This document shows positions 1 to 6,904 of a stretch of 64,000 nt of DNA, piece after piece; within the stretch, counting starts at the first letter, position 1; each line of letters starts with the position of its first letter. The notes under the pieces are model-generated. The model was given only the letters and a program-made list of their open reading frames with translations, ran no database searches and was not told the origin of the DNA. Where the stretch lies: NCBI GenBank assembly GCA_037045685.1, contig JBAOII010000024.1:19318-83317 (forward strand), given 5' to 3'. Position numbers and translations under genes: made by a program. This DNA comes from Competibacter_A sp037045685. GTDB taxonomy: Bacteria; Pseudomonadota; Gammaproteobacteria; Competibacterales; Competibacteraceae.

Positions 1-2
1 CC

Positions 3-653
3 AACTGTCGTGGCCAGGACATTCGGCCCGGCTCCATGGGCCGGCCGCTGCCGGGCATCGAAGCCGCCATCGTCCGGCGACGCCCCGACGGCGGCGTGGA
101 TCGCCTGGACCCGAACGAGGAAGGCGAACTGGCCCTGCGGGCGGGTTGGCCTTCGATGTTCCGGGGTTACTTGAACGACGAGGAGCGGTACCGGCACTGT
201 TTCGCCGATGGCTGGTACCTGAGCGGCGATCTGGCCCGCCGAGACGCGGACGGTTACTTCTGGTTCGTGGGCCGGTCCGACGACGTGATCAAAACCTCCG
301 GGCATCTGATCGGGCCGTTCGAGGTGGAGAGCGCGCTGCTGGGACATCCGGCGGTGGCCGAGGCCGGCATGATCGGCAAGCCGGATGCGTTCGCCGGCGA
401 GATCGTCAAGGCGTTCGTGGCGCTCAAGCCCGGCCACGTTCCCAGCGATGCCTTGCGCAAGGAGCTGCTCGGCTTCGCCCGGACCCGGCTGGGGCCGGCG
501 GTGGCGCCGCGCGAATTGGAGTTCGTGGCCGACCTGCCCAAGACCCGCAGCGGCAAGATCCTGCGCCGGCTGCTGCGCGCCCGGGAGCTGGGCTTGGCGT
601 CGGGCGATCTATCGGCTTTGGAAACTGACGACTCGGAAAAAAATCGAGATTAG
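3..653 (+). CDS. Acyl-CoA/acetyl-CoA synthetase-like ligase, C-terminal part (5' truncated)
   Basis: The reading frame is open from the left edge of the window, so the gene starts upstream; the ATG at 36 is internal. The visible part is the end of the ANL (acyl-AMP ligase) fold. It shows the YLSGDLARRDADGYFWFVGR core motif, the hinge and CoA-binding stretch SDDVIKTSGHLIGPFEVE, and the conserved catalytic-lysine motif PKTRSGKILRR near the C terminus. Proteins of this family activate a carboxylic acid with ATP and load it on CoA or on a carrier protein. The acyl carrier protein gene 220 bp downstream makes a carrier-loading or fatty-acyl role attractive, but the substrate cannot be read from this fragment. 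Confidence 0.9.
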   Translation, partial: NCRGQDIRPGSMGRPLPGIEAAIVRRRPDGGVDRLDPNEEGELALRAGWPSMFRGYLNDEERYRHCFADGWYLSGDLARRDADGYFWFVGRSDDVIKTSGHLIGPFEVESALLGHPAVAEAGMIGKPDAFAGEIVKAFVALKPGHVPSDALRKELLGFARTRLGPAVAPRELEFVADLPKTRSGKILRRLLRARELGLASGDLSALETDDSEKNRD

Positions 654-765
654 GAGGTTTATTCTAATTTTTGCTGGTAGGTTTATTGCATACATGCTGA
701 CGGACCCACGAATGGTGCGGCGCGCAAGAGCATCGCTTGATTTTCCAAACAAAGGATGCGAGACT

Positions 766-784
766 CATGTTGCGGCGCAACATG
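766..784. repeat. 19-bp perfect palindrome upstream of the ACP gene
   Basis: CATGTTGCGGCGCAACATG is a perfect inverted repeat of 9-bp arms around one G, about 90 bp before the acyl carrier protein start. It has no T-tract, so it reads as a possible operator and not a terminator. No regulator is identified. Confidence 0.45.
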
Positions 785-803
785 CCGATAGTGCCATAAA
801 ACT

Positions 804-836
804 AGGGTTTGAGCTTCAAAACAGGGTTTGAGCTTC
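804..836 (+). repeat. Tandem direct repeat (2 x 14 bp, 19-bp period)
   Basis: AGGGTTTGAGCTTC occurs twice, at 804-817 and 823-836, 38-70 bp before the acyl carrier protein start. The short period of just under two helical turns is typical of paired activator sites, but function is inference. Confidence 0.5.
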
Positions 837-873
837 CCGTTACACGCTACCAGCAAACTTAAGGAAACGATTC

Positions 874-1137
874 ATGAACGCCAAGAGCCAAGAGCCGATC
901 CGCGAAACGATCCTTCGCGTTCTCGGCGATGTCGTCCCCAACGCCGATACGCAGGCGATCGAGCCCGACATCAGCTTTCACGATCAACTCGAACTGGATT
1001 CGATCGACTTTCTGCGGCTCATGATGAGCTTGGAGAAGGAGCTGAACGTCACCATTTTCGATTTCGATTATCCGAAGCTGTCCACTTTGAAGGGTTGCGA
1101 ACATTACCTGAACGAGCGCTTGCTGACCGCGGCGTAA
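874..1137 (+). CDS. Acyl carrier protein
   Basis: This is an 87-residue protein of the acyl/peptidyl carrier family. The phosphopantetheine attachment site is visible as LELDSIDFLRLM, with Ser43 in the D-S-I/L motif. The four-helix size and acidic character fit a stand-alone carrier. An AAGGA ribosome site lies about 8 nt before the ATG. It follows a ligase gene on the same strand, so a ligase-carrier pair that loads an acyl group is likely. The sequence is more divergent than the housekeeping AcpP (it lacks the usual ADSLD), so it is probably a specialised carrier. No dedicated synthase is in view. Confidence 0.88.
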   Translation: MNAKSQEPIRETILRVLGDVVPNADTQAIEPDISFHDQLELDSIDFLRLMMSLEKELNVTIFDFDYPKLSTLKGCEHYLNERLLTAA

Positions 1138-1353
1138 CCCCGTGCGCGGCTTGCGACGGTTCGGGTACGGCGGTCGCCGCCAGTATCGCTTTTGTTGTCC
1201 GTCTTCGCATGGCGCGGGCCTCGATTCCGCCTGCGCGGTTTTACATCAAGCCCTGGTAGCAAGGGGAGAGCGAGGCGCCCTCGCCGGGTCCTCGTTCGCG
1301 TCATTTGTTCGGTTTCGACGCGCCGCTCGACAGAGCGAGCGCGTATCCGGCCG

Positions 1354-1384
1354 AAAAAAAAGGCCGACCCCCGAGAGGGCGGCC
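1354..1384 (-). terminator. Rho-independent terminator, minus strand
   Basis: On the minus strand GGCCG-CCC pairs with GGG-CGGCC (plus strand 1362-1384) and is followed by eight T residues (plus A-run 1354-1361). No minus-strand protein gene lies immediately upstream of it, so it may end a short transcript from the 1385-1550 region. Confidence 0.6.
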
Positions 1385-1501
1385 TTCCAAGAGAGGGCAA
1401 CGATTAGGCTGTTTGCTCTAATCTGAAAATCTAAGATAGTGTCGTGCGCCAGGTTTTGTTCTTGACCTTGATTGTCGCACGACCCTCCTTTGGTGGTTTT
1501 C
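1385..1501. other. Structured intergenic interval, candidate small RNA
   Basis: Within the 555-bp gap 1138-1692 no protein gene is convincing. This part lies between a minus-strand terminator and a plus-strand terminator and contains two hairpins: GATTAG/CTAATC (1402-1407 with 1418-1423) and GTCGTGCG/CGCACGAC (1441-1448 with 1476-1483). A small RNA on either strand would fit. No known RNA family was recognised. Confidence 0.3.
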
Positions 1502-1529
1502 GGCCGGACTGCTGTCCGGCCCTTTTTTT
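1502..1529 (+). terminator. Rho-independent terminator, plus strand
   Basis: GGCCGGAC (1502-1509), loop TGCT, GTCCGGCC (1514-1521), then C and seven T residues. It would end a plus-strand transcript arriving from the ACP gene or from a small RNA just upstream. Confidence 0.85.
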
Positions 1530-1692
1530 GGTTTATCGAATCTTGTGGATTCCGAAACCGGAATACTCCGATGAGGAGCCGCGCGCTGGGTCGAACCGTT
1601 TGTTTGTCTTGGGATTGGCACTGCCCGCGTCGCCGGGCAAATTATACCGATTAGAATCGATCCCGCAACCTTTTCATGGCAGGATAATCATC

Positions 1693-3092
1693 ATGCCGCA
1701 ATCCAGCGACAAAACCGTACTCCAACAAGTCCAGTCCGGCGCGCTGATGCGCGGGTTGGGCTTGGCCGCGACCGGGATGCGGATGAGCGCCCGGTTGAGT
1801 TCCTATTCCCTGGAAAGCCTCTTTACCTTTGGCGACCAGCGCCGGGAGCGCCGGCGGCGGATGTTCGCCGAACAGGCGCGAATGCTGGTCGATGAACTCG
1901 GTCGCCTGAAAGGCAGCGTGATGAAAATCGGCCAACTGCTGGCCTTGTACGGCGATTATTTCCTGCTGCCCCCGGAGGTCGTCGAGGTGCTACGCACCCT
2001 GCAGGACGACAGCCCACCTCTCGCCTGGGCGGCGTTGGAGCCGGTTTTGCGGGCGGAATTGGGCGCGGAACGGCTGGCCGAACTCGAAGTCGATCCCGAA
2101 CCGCTGGCGGCGGCCTCGCTGGGGCAAGTCCACCGGGCGCGACGCCGGATCGACGCACGAGAATTGTGCATCAAGATCCAATATCCCGGCGTGGCCGAGG
2201 CGGTGGATAGCGATCTGGACACGGTCGGCATGTTGCTGATGTTCTCGCGCCTGCTGCCGACGGGCTTCAAGCTGCAAGACCTGTTGGCCGAAGTTCGCGG
2301 GATGCTGCACCGGGAAGTGGATTACCGTCGGGAGCTGGAGGCCGTGCAGCCGGTTTCGCGAGCTGCTGGCCAGCGATGATCGCTATCGCGTACCGGAACC
2401 GTTTCCCGACATATTCGACCCAGCGGGTGCTGGCCCTGTCCTACGAGCCGGGATTGACCGTCGAAGGCTCGGAAGTGCAGTCGCTGAGCCAGCCCCAGCG
2501 CAACGCGCTGGGCGAAGCCGCGCTGGATTTGTTCCTGCGGGAGTTCTTCGAATGGGGTTTGGTCCAGACCGATCCTCACTTCGGCAACTATCGGGTTCAG
2601 TTTGACCCGACGCGAAACCGGCCCCGACTGGTTTTGCTGGATTTTGGTGCGGTGCGGCATTTTTCTGACGCTTTTTTGTGCGCCTATTACGAAATGGTGC
2701 GCGGCGCGTTTTGGAAAGACAGGGAACGCTTGCGCCGGGCGGCGGTGGCTTTGAATTTTTTGCCGGATTCGGCCTCGGCCTCGGCCGTGGATGGCTTGGC
2801 CGCAATGTGCGGTCTGATCGTCGAGCCGTTCGAGGCGCCCGACGCCGAAGGGCCGGGCCGGAACTGGCGCAACGACAGCGGCGAATACCGCTGGGGCGCG
2901 TCGGATCTGCCCAAGCGGGTGGCGCTGGCCGCATCCAAGGCGAGCCTGTCTGTGTCGTTCCGGGTGCCGCCCAAGGAATTTCTGTTCCTGCACCGCAAGC
3001 TGGGCGGCGTGTTCGTCCTCCTCGCCGAACTGAACGCGGAACTGACGGCGTATCCGCTATTGCGGCGCTACATGGGGGAGCCGCTTCGATAG
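1693..3092 (+). pseudogene. ABC1/AarF (UbiB-like) kinase family protein, two frameshifts
   Basis: If repaired this is about 465 residues of the ABC1/ADCK/UbiB atypical kinase family, linked in characterised members to ubiquinone or lipid metabolism. Seen: the family-specific KxGQ motif (MKIGQ, residues 78-81), an alanine-rich loop (AAASLGQVHRA), the lysine in LCIKIQYPG (about residue 161), and downstream QTDPHFGN and LLDFGA as catalytic and metal motifs. The frame changes near 2350 (after ELEAV, continuing RFRELLASDDRYRVPEPFPD) and again near 2412 (continuing YSTQRVLALSYEPG). Each break is explained by one extra base, so sequencing error is as likely as real decay. The start at 1693 begins MPQSS. 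Flanking gene pdxH converges from the right. Confidence 0.8.
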
Positions 3093-3142
3093 CGACGCTT
3101 TCCCGACATCGCCGCCAGCGAACCAAATCGCCGCAGCGACCT

Positions 3143-3787
3143 TTAGGGCTCCAGCCGCTCCAGCAGCCAATCGCCGCTTTTCTGCGAGCGATAGCGCAGC
3201 CGGTCGTGCAGCCGGCCGTGGCGCCCCTGCCAGAATTCCAGCATTTCGGGCCGCAGCCGGTAACCGCCCCAGTGGTTCGGCATCGGGATGTTGTCGTCCG
3301 GGTACTGCCCGGCCAGTTGCTGGAAGCGTTTATCGAGAATTTCGCGGCTGGCCACCACCTGACTCTGGCGCGAAGCCAGGGAGCCCAGGCGGCTTTCGCG
3401 TGGCCGGGTTTGGAAATAGGCTTCCGAGTCGGCGCTCGGAATTTTTGCCGCTTTGCCTTCGATCCGCACCTGCCGCTCCAACTCCAGCCAGAGAAACACC
3501 AGAGCGGCACGGGGGTTGTCGGCCAGTTGCCGGCCCTTGTCGCTCTGGTAGTTGGTGAAGAACACGAAACCGTCGGCGTCGCAGTCTTTCAGTAGCACCA
3601 CGCGGGCATAGGGGCGGCCGGTGCGGTCGGCGGTGGCCAGGGTCATGGCGTTCGGTTCCGGCAGTTGCGCCTTCATCGCTTCACGCAGCCAGCGTTCAAA
3701 CTGCTTGATCGGATCGGGATCGACGTCGGACTCGCTCAAGGCGCCCAGAGCGTATTCGTGACGCAATTCGGCGATGGATTTGCTCAT
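3143..3787 (-). CDS. pdxH: Pyridoxamine/pyridoxine 5'-phosphate oxidase
   Basis: This 214-residue protein matches PdxH, which oxidises pyridoxamine or pyridoxine 5'-phosphate to pyridoxal 5'-phosphate using FMN and oxygen. Seen: the N-terminal DPDPIKQFERWL helix, the FMN-binding block MTLATADRTGRPYARVVLLK, VFFTNYQSDKGRQL, FLWLELERQVRIEG, and the C-terminal PLP/FMN contact LEFWQGRHGRLHDR. Length is that of the family. The start MSKSIAELR at 3787 is chosen because it aligns with the usual N terminus; an in-frame upstream extension looks non-coding. It appears to be a single-gene unit with a TATAAT box just upstream. Confidence 0.96.
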   Translation of the reverse strand: MSKSIAELRHEYALGALSESDVDPDPIKQFERWLREAMKAQLPEPNAMTLATADRTGRPYARVVLLKDCDADGFVFFTNYQSDKGRQLADNPRAALVFLWLELERQVRIEGKAAKIPSADSEAYFQTRPRESRLGSLASRQSQVVASREILDKRFQQLAGQYPDDNIPMPNHWGGYRLRPEMLEFWQGRHGRLHDRLRYRSQKSGDWLLERLEP

Positions 3788-3829
3788 GACGGCTGGACTC
3801 CTGCGGCTCTCGCGGCGGTTGAGGCTATC

Positions 3830-3835
3830 ATTATA
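3830..3835 (-). promoter_or_regulatory. Candidate -10 box for pdxH
   Basis: On the minus strand TATAAT lies about 42 nt before the pdxH start. No good -35 hexamer is visible at the usual distance, so this is a -10-only call. Confidence 0.4.
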
Positions 3836-3947
3836 CCGCTCCACGCCGGCGACCGGCGTCATCGACCGCGCGATCCCGGCGTTCGGCCCACAATCCAAAT
3901 AATTCGAGGCGGTGCACCGACCGCCTCATCAGGGGAGAACACACCGA

Positions 3948-4853
3948 ATGCAAACCGAGAAACATTGGCGGCGGCTGTTGCTGCTCGCGGCTCCGGCGTT
4001 GCTGGCCGGTTCCATCGCGTCGGCCAAAGAAGGCCCCGACCAGTACCCCAACGGCATCGAGAACTTCATGGCCGGCGCCCTGCCCCCGCCGGGCAACTAC
4101 TTCATCAACTATCTCGGCTACTACGAGGGAGGCTATCGCGACAACGGCGGCGACAAAGTGCCGGGCCTCAAGGTCAACGCGACTTTCGATGCCCTGCGCT
4201 ACATCTACGTCAGCAATCGCAAGATCTTCGGCGGCGACTGGGCGATGCACGCCATCGTCCCTCTCGTCTACCAGAAGCTGGAGACCCCGAACCCCGCTTT
4301 CGGCAACGACTGGGTTTTCGGCCTCGGCGACATCACCATCGACCCGATCATCATCGGCTGGCACTTCCCGCCGGATTGGCACGTCACCGTCGGCCTGGAC
4401 ATCTACCTGCCCACCGGCAAGTACGACAAGAGTGATCCGACCGACAGCATCGGGGCCAACCACTACAGCTTCGAGCCGGTCTTTTCCTTCACCTACCTGA
4501 ACCAGAGCGGCTTCGAGGTCTCGGCCAAATTGATGTACAACATCAAAACCGAGAACGACGACACCGATTACCAGTCGGGCGACGATTTTCACATGGATTA
4601 TCTGATCGGCCAGCACTTTGGGCCGTGGGCAATCGGTCTGGGCGGCTACTACTTCAAACAGACCACCGACGACGAAGTGAACGGCGTGAAAGTGGAGCCG
4701 GACGGCAATCGCGGGCAGGTGTTCGCCTTCGGCCCGGCGGTGAAATACGACTACCAGGGGATGAGTTTCGTCGGGAGCTGGAACTACGAAACCGGCGCCG
4801 AAAACCGCTTCGAAGGCAACAAGTTCCTCTTCAAGTTCATCACGGCGTTTTAG
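3948..4853 (+). CDS. Outer-membrane channel-like protein (phenol MetA-pathway / SphA-like transporter family)
   Basis: The product is 301 residues with a signal peptide (Arg-Arg, then LLLLAAPALLAGSIASA, cleavage about residue 26). The mature part is rich in alternating aromatic beta-strand segments and ends in phenylalanine (FKFITAF), typical of outer-membrane beta barrels. The segments GLGDITIDPIIIGWHF, GLDIYLPTGKYDK and the YSFEPVFSFTYLN strand recall the 'MetA-pathway of phenol degradation' / SphA family of putative outer-membrane transporters. The start at 3948 has an AGGGGAG ribosome site. The substrate is unknown; neighbours give no clear hint. Confidence 0.75.
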   Translation: MQTEKHWRRLLLLAAPALLAGSIASAKEGPDQYPNGIENFMAGALPPPGNYFINYLGYYEGGYRDNGGDKVPGLKVNATFDALRYIYVSNRKIFGGDWAMHAIVPLVYQKLETPNPAFGNDWVFGLGDITIDPIIIGWHFPPDWHVTVGLDIYLPTGKYDKSDPTDSIGANHYSFEPVFSFTYLNQSGFEVSAKLMYNIKTENDDTDYQSGDDFHMDYLIGQHFGPWAIGLGGYYFKQTTDDEVNGVKVEPDGNRGQVFAFGPAVKYDYQGMSFVGSWNYETGAENRFEGNKFLFKFITAF

Positions 4854-4965
4854 GCGATACCCCTTTTTTCCTCCAGGGGGCAGCGGTGAAGGTGTTTTTC
4901 AATGGACTCGGAACCCGCGCTCTAATTCCGATGTCTGGAACCTTCTTGGACAAGGAGTCATCGAC

Positions 4966-6519
4966 ATGGCCAACAAGCAGCTCTTTAAATCGCGACCGGG
5001 CCGGCTGCCGCCGGAAACCGACACCCGCAACGAAGCCGGCGGCAAAGCCTACGCGCTCTCGCCCGAGGCCGCGCTCGCCCAATATGTCGCCACCGGTTGC
5101 CTGAACGCCACCTTTTACGCCGACGCGGCCACGCAACTGGACACCGTATTGGACCTGTGCGCCAAGGTGGAGCCGGCCTTCGTCGCCCAGGCGGCGGTAT
5201 ACGCTCGTCGGCACGGCCAGATGAAGGACATGCCGGCGCTGCTGACGGCGTGGCTGGCGCAGCACGGCCCGGACCGGCTGGAACCGGTCTTCGCCGAGGT
5301 CATCGACAACGGCCGGATGCTGCGCAATTTCGTGCAGATCCTCCGTTCCGGCGCGGTCGGGCGCAAATCGCTGGGCAGCCGGCCCAAGCGGCTGGTCCAG
5401 AACTGGCTGAACGGGAGCACCGACGGCCAACTGTTGAGCGCCTCGGTCGGCAACGACCCGTCGCTGGCGGACGTGCTGAAGATGGTTCACCCGAAACCGG
5501 CGACGCCGGAGCGGGCGGCGTTTTACGCTTGGCTGATCGGAAAGCCGCACGACGCGGCGCTGTTGCCGGAAACGGTCAAGGCGCTGGAGCGGTTCAAAAC
5601 CAGTGTCGATGAGCCGGTCCCGGACGTGCCGTTTCAACTGCTGACCGCCCTGCCGTTGCGGCCGCAGCACTGGGTCGCCATCGCTTGTCAAGCCTCGTGG
5701 CAGACGACGCGGATGAATCTCAACACCTTCGCCCGCCACGAGGTGTTCAAGGTCGGCGGCATGGCCCAGCGCATCGCCGAGCGGCTGCGCGATCCGGCGG
5801 CGGTTCGGCGGGCGCGGGTATTCCCGTACCAGTTGCTCAGCGCCTACACCATGACCGGCGAGCAGGTACCGGATGTCGTGCGGGATGCCTTGCAGGACGC
5901 GCTGGACGTGGCGTTGGAAAACGTGCCGGAACTGCCGGGACAGGTTTACGTGCTGCTGGACGTGTCCGGGTCGATGGCCTCTCCCGTGACCGGCTACCGC
6001 AAAGGCGCGACGTCCAAGGTGCGCTGCGTGGACGTGGCGGCGCTGGTGGCGGCGGCGATCTCGGCAAAAAATCCGGCGACGGAGATTTTGCCGTTCGACA
6101 CCCAGGTTCACGCGCACCGGCTGAACCGGCGCGACAGCGTGTTGACCAACGCGCAAACGCTGGCGCAATTCGGCGGTGGCGGAACGAATTGCGGCTTGCC
6201 ACTGGCCACGTTGAATCAGCGCAAGGCGGCGGGCGATCTGGTGGTTTATGTGTCCGACAACGAGTCGTGGGCCGATCCGCAACGCGGGCGCGGCACGGAA
6301 ACCATGCGGCAGTGGGAGGCGTTCCGCCAGCGCAATCCGCAGGCGCGGCTGGCGTGCATCGACATCCAGCCGTATGGGACGGCGCAGGCGCAAACCCGCG
6401 AGGAGGTGTTGAACGTGGGCGGTTTCTCGGACGCGGTGTTCGAGGTGCTGGCGCGGTTCGCCGCCGGGCAGTTGGGCGGCGAGCATTGGGTGCGCGAAAT
6501 CGAAGCGATGGAGGTATAA
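4966..6519 (+). CDS. rsr: Ro60 orthologue (TROVE domain + von Willebrand A domain RNA-binding protein)
   Basis: This 517-residue protein matches bacterial Ro (Rsr), the orthologue of the Ro60 autoantigen, a doughnut-shaped HEAT-repeat protein that binds Y RNAs and misfolded RNA ends. Residues about 20-320 are helical repeats of the TROVE domain (for example RNFVQILRSGAVGRKSLGS, TRMNLNTFARHEVF). Residues about 325-510 form a vWA domain with an apparently intact MIDAS metal site: D332-x-S334-x-S336 (LLDVSGSM), T407 (GGGGTNCG) and D431 (YVSDNES). Start ATG 4966 follows an AAGGAG site. The 385 bp after it carry three Y-RNA-like elements, which strongly supports the identification. Genes often linked to rsr (rtcB, rtcA, PNPase) are not adjacent. 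Confidence 0.93.
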   Translation: MANKQLFKSRPGRLPPETDTRNEAGGKAYALSPEAALAQYVATGCLNATFYADAATQLDTVLDLCAKVEPAFVAQAAVYARRHGQMKDMPALLTAWLAQHGPDRLEPVFAEVIDNGRMLRNFVQILRSGAVGRKSLGSRPKRLVQNWLNGSTDGQLLSASVGNDPSLADVLKMVHPKPATPERAAFYAWLIGKPHDAALLPETVKALERFKTSVDEPVPDVPFQLLTALPLRPQHWVAIACQASWQTTRMNLNTFARHEVFKVGGMAQRIAERLRDPAAVRRARVFPYQLLSAYTMTGEQVPDVVRDALQDALDVALENVPELPGQVYVLLDVSGSMASPVTGYRKGATSKVRCVDVAALVAAAISAKNPATEILPFDTQVHAHRLNRRDSVLTNAQTLAQFGGGGTNCGLPLATLNQRKAAGDLVVYVSDNESWADPQRGRGTETMRQWEAFRQRNPQARLACIDIQPYGTAQAQTREEVLNVGGFSDAVFEVLARFAAGQLGGEHWVREIEAMEV

Positions 6520-6520
6520 T
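6515..6520 (+). promoter_or_regulatory. Consensus -10 box overlapping the rsr stop codon
   Basis: A perfect TATAAT spans the end of rsr (stop TAA 6517-6519). A start site about 7 nt downstream (near 6527) would lie just before the first Y-RNA-like stem at 6537. No consensus -35 is visible 17 nt upstream. It is a candidate promoter for the RNA cluster independent of rsr. Confidence 0.5.
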
Positions 6521-6536
6521 TCGGCAACCGTTTTGG

Positions 6537-6622
6537 CCGTCCGAACCGGAATGCTCGACCGGGAGTACATCTCCTGCAACGAGCCAATCCTCTCGGTCAC
6601 TTTCCTTGTCCGGTTCGGGCGG
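6537..6622 (+). ncRNA. Y-RNA-like element A (Ro-associated RNA)
   Basis: The ends pair over 13 bp with one G-U: CCGTCCGAACCGG (6537-6549) with CCGGTTCGGGCGG (6610-6622). A second stem lies inside: GACCGGGAG with CTCTCGGTC (one G-U). The 5' side carries GGAATGCT, close to the GGCGAATGCT element of units B and C. A closed terminal stem next to a Ro gene is the hallmark of Y RNAs. T-rich sequence follows (TTTGATTTT). Confidence 0.65.
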
Positions 6623-6632
6623 TTTGATTTTC

Positions 6633-6700
6633 GGCGGCGAATGCTGGCGGGACTACATCCGTGACTGTAAATCACGTCTCGCCAATCCCTTGTCGTCGCC
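6633..6700 (+). ncRNA. Y-RNA-like element B with a tRNA-Tyr-like anticodon arm
   Basis: Terminal stem GGCGGCGA/TCGTCGCC (6633-6640 with 6693-6700, one G-U) and inner stem GGCGGGAC/GTCTCGCC. The 5' strand contains GGCGAATG, which fits, from memory, the conserved Ro-binding motif of bacterial Y RNAs (GNCGAANG). Inside is a 5-bp stem CGTGA/TCACG closing a 7-nt loop CTGTAAA, identical to the anticodon loop of bacterial tRNA-Tyr. TTTT follows the unit. Confidence 0.7.
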
Positions 6701-6709
6701 TTTTCGTTT

Positions 6710-6783
6710 GCCGTGGCGAATGCTCGCGGGACTACACGGATCTCTTGGATCATCCGCGGGTTCGAATCCCGCCCACTGCCCCA
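6710..6783 (+). ncRNA. Y-RNA-like element C, tRNA mimic (YrlA-type) with encoded CCA
   Basis: The unit is 74 nt, tRNA length. GCCGTGG (6710-6716) pairs with CCACTGC (6773-6779) in 6 of 7 positions like an acceptor stem, followed by C and CCA (6781-6783). A perfect T-arm is present: GCGGG-TTCGAAT-CCCGC (6756-6772). Its 5' part (6715-6736) matches element B at 21 of 22 positions, including GGCGAATGCT. There is no canonical D-arm and no clean anticodon arm, so it is a tRNA-like Y RNA (YrlA type) and not a translation tRNA. Confidence 0.75.
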
Positions 6784-6849
6784 AAGCGTGGTCGCGCGAC
6801 GGTAGCGCAAAGAGAATGTCTCGCAAAAATCTTGTCGCCACGCTTTTTT
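6784..6849 (+). terminator. Hairpin with T6 closing the Y-RNA cluster
   Basis: AAGCGTGG (6784-6791) pairs with CCACGCTT (6838-6845) around a 46-nt loop and runs into TTTTTT. It could be a terminator or the lower stem of a fourth RNA module; the loop contains AGAGAATGTCTCGC, faintly like the GAATGCT element of units A-C. Confidence 0.55.
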
Positions 6850-6852
6850 CAG

Positions 6853-6890
6853 AACGGAGTGCGGATTTTATGACTCGCACTCCGTTTTTT
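6853..6890 (+). terminator. Strong rho-independent terminator
   Basis: AACGGAGTGCG (6853-6863) pairs perfectly with CGCACTCCGTT (6876-6886) and is followed by a T-run. It separates the rsr/Y-RNA locus from the radical SAM gene that starts at 6905. Confidence 0.9.
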
Positions 6891-6904
6891 CCGAACCGCC
6901 CGCC

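Noticed and set aside
6710..6783. Element C as an ordinary tRNA gene
   Set aside because: T-arm, acceptor-like stem and CCA are present, but no D-arm and no 5-bp anticodon stem with a 7-nt loop can be formed; it shares its 5' half with neighbouring unit B.
4840..6810. 656-codon open frame on the minus strand opposite rsr
   Set aside because: Arg/His/Gln-rich shadow of a high-G+C gene; runs through the terminators and RNA units; no ribosome site or family features. rsr on the plus strand has full domain support.
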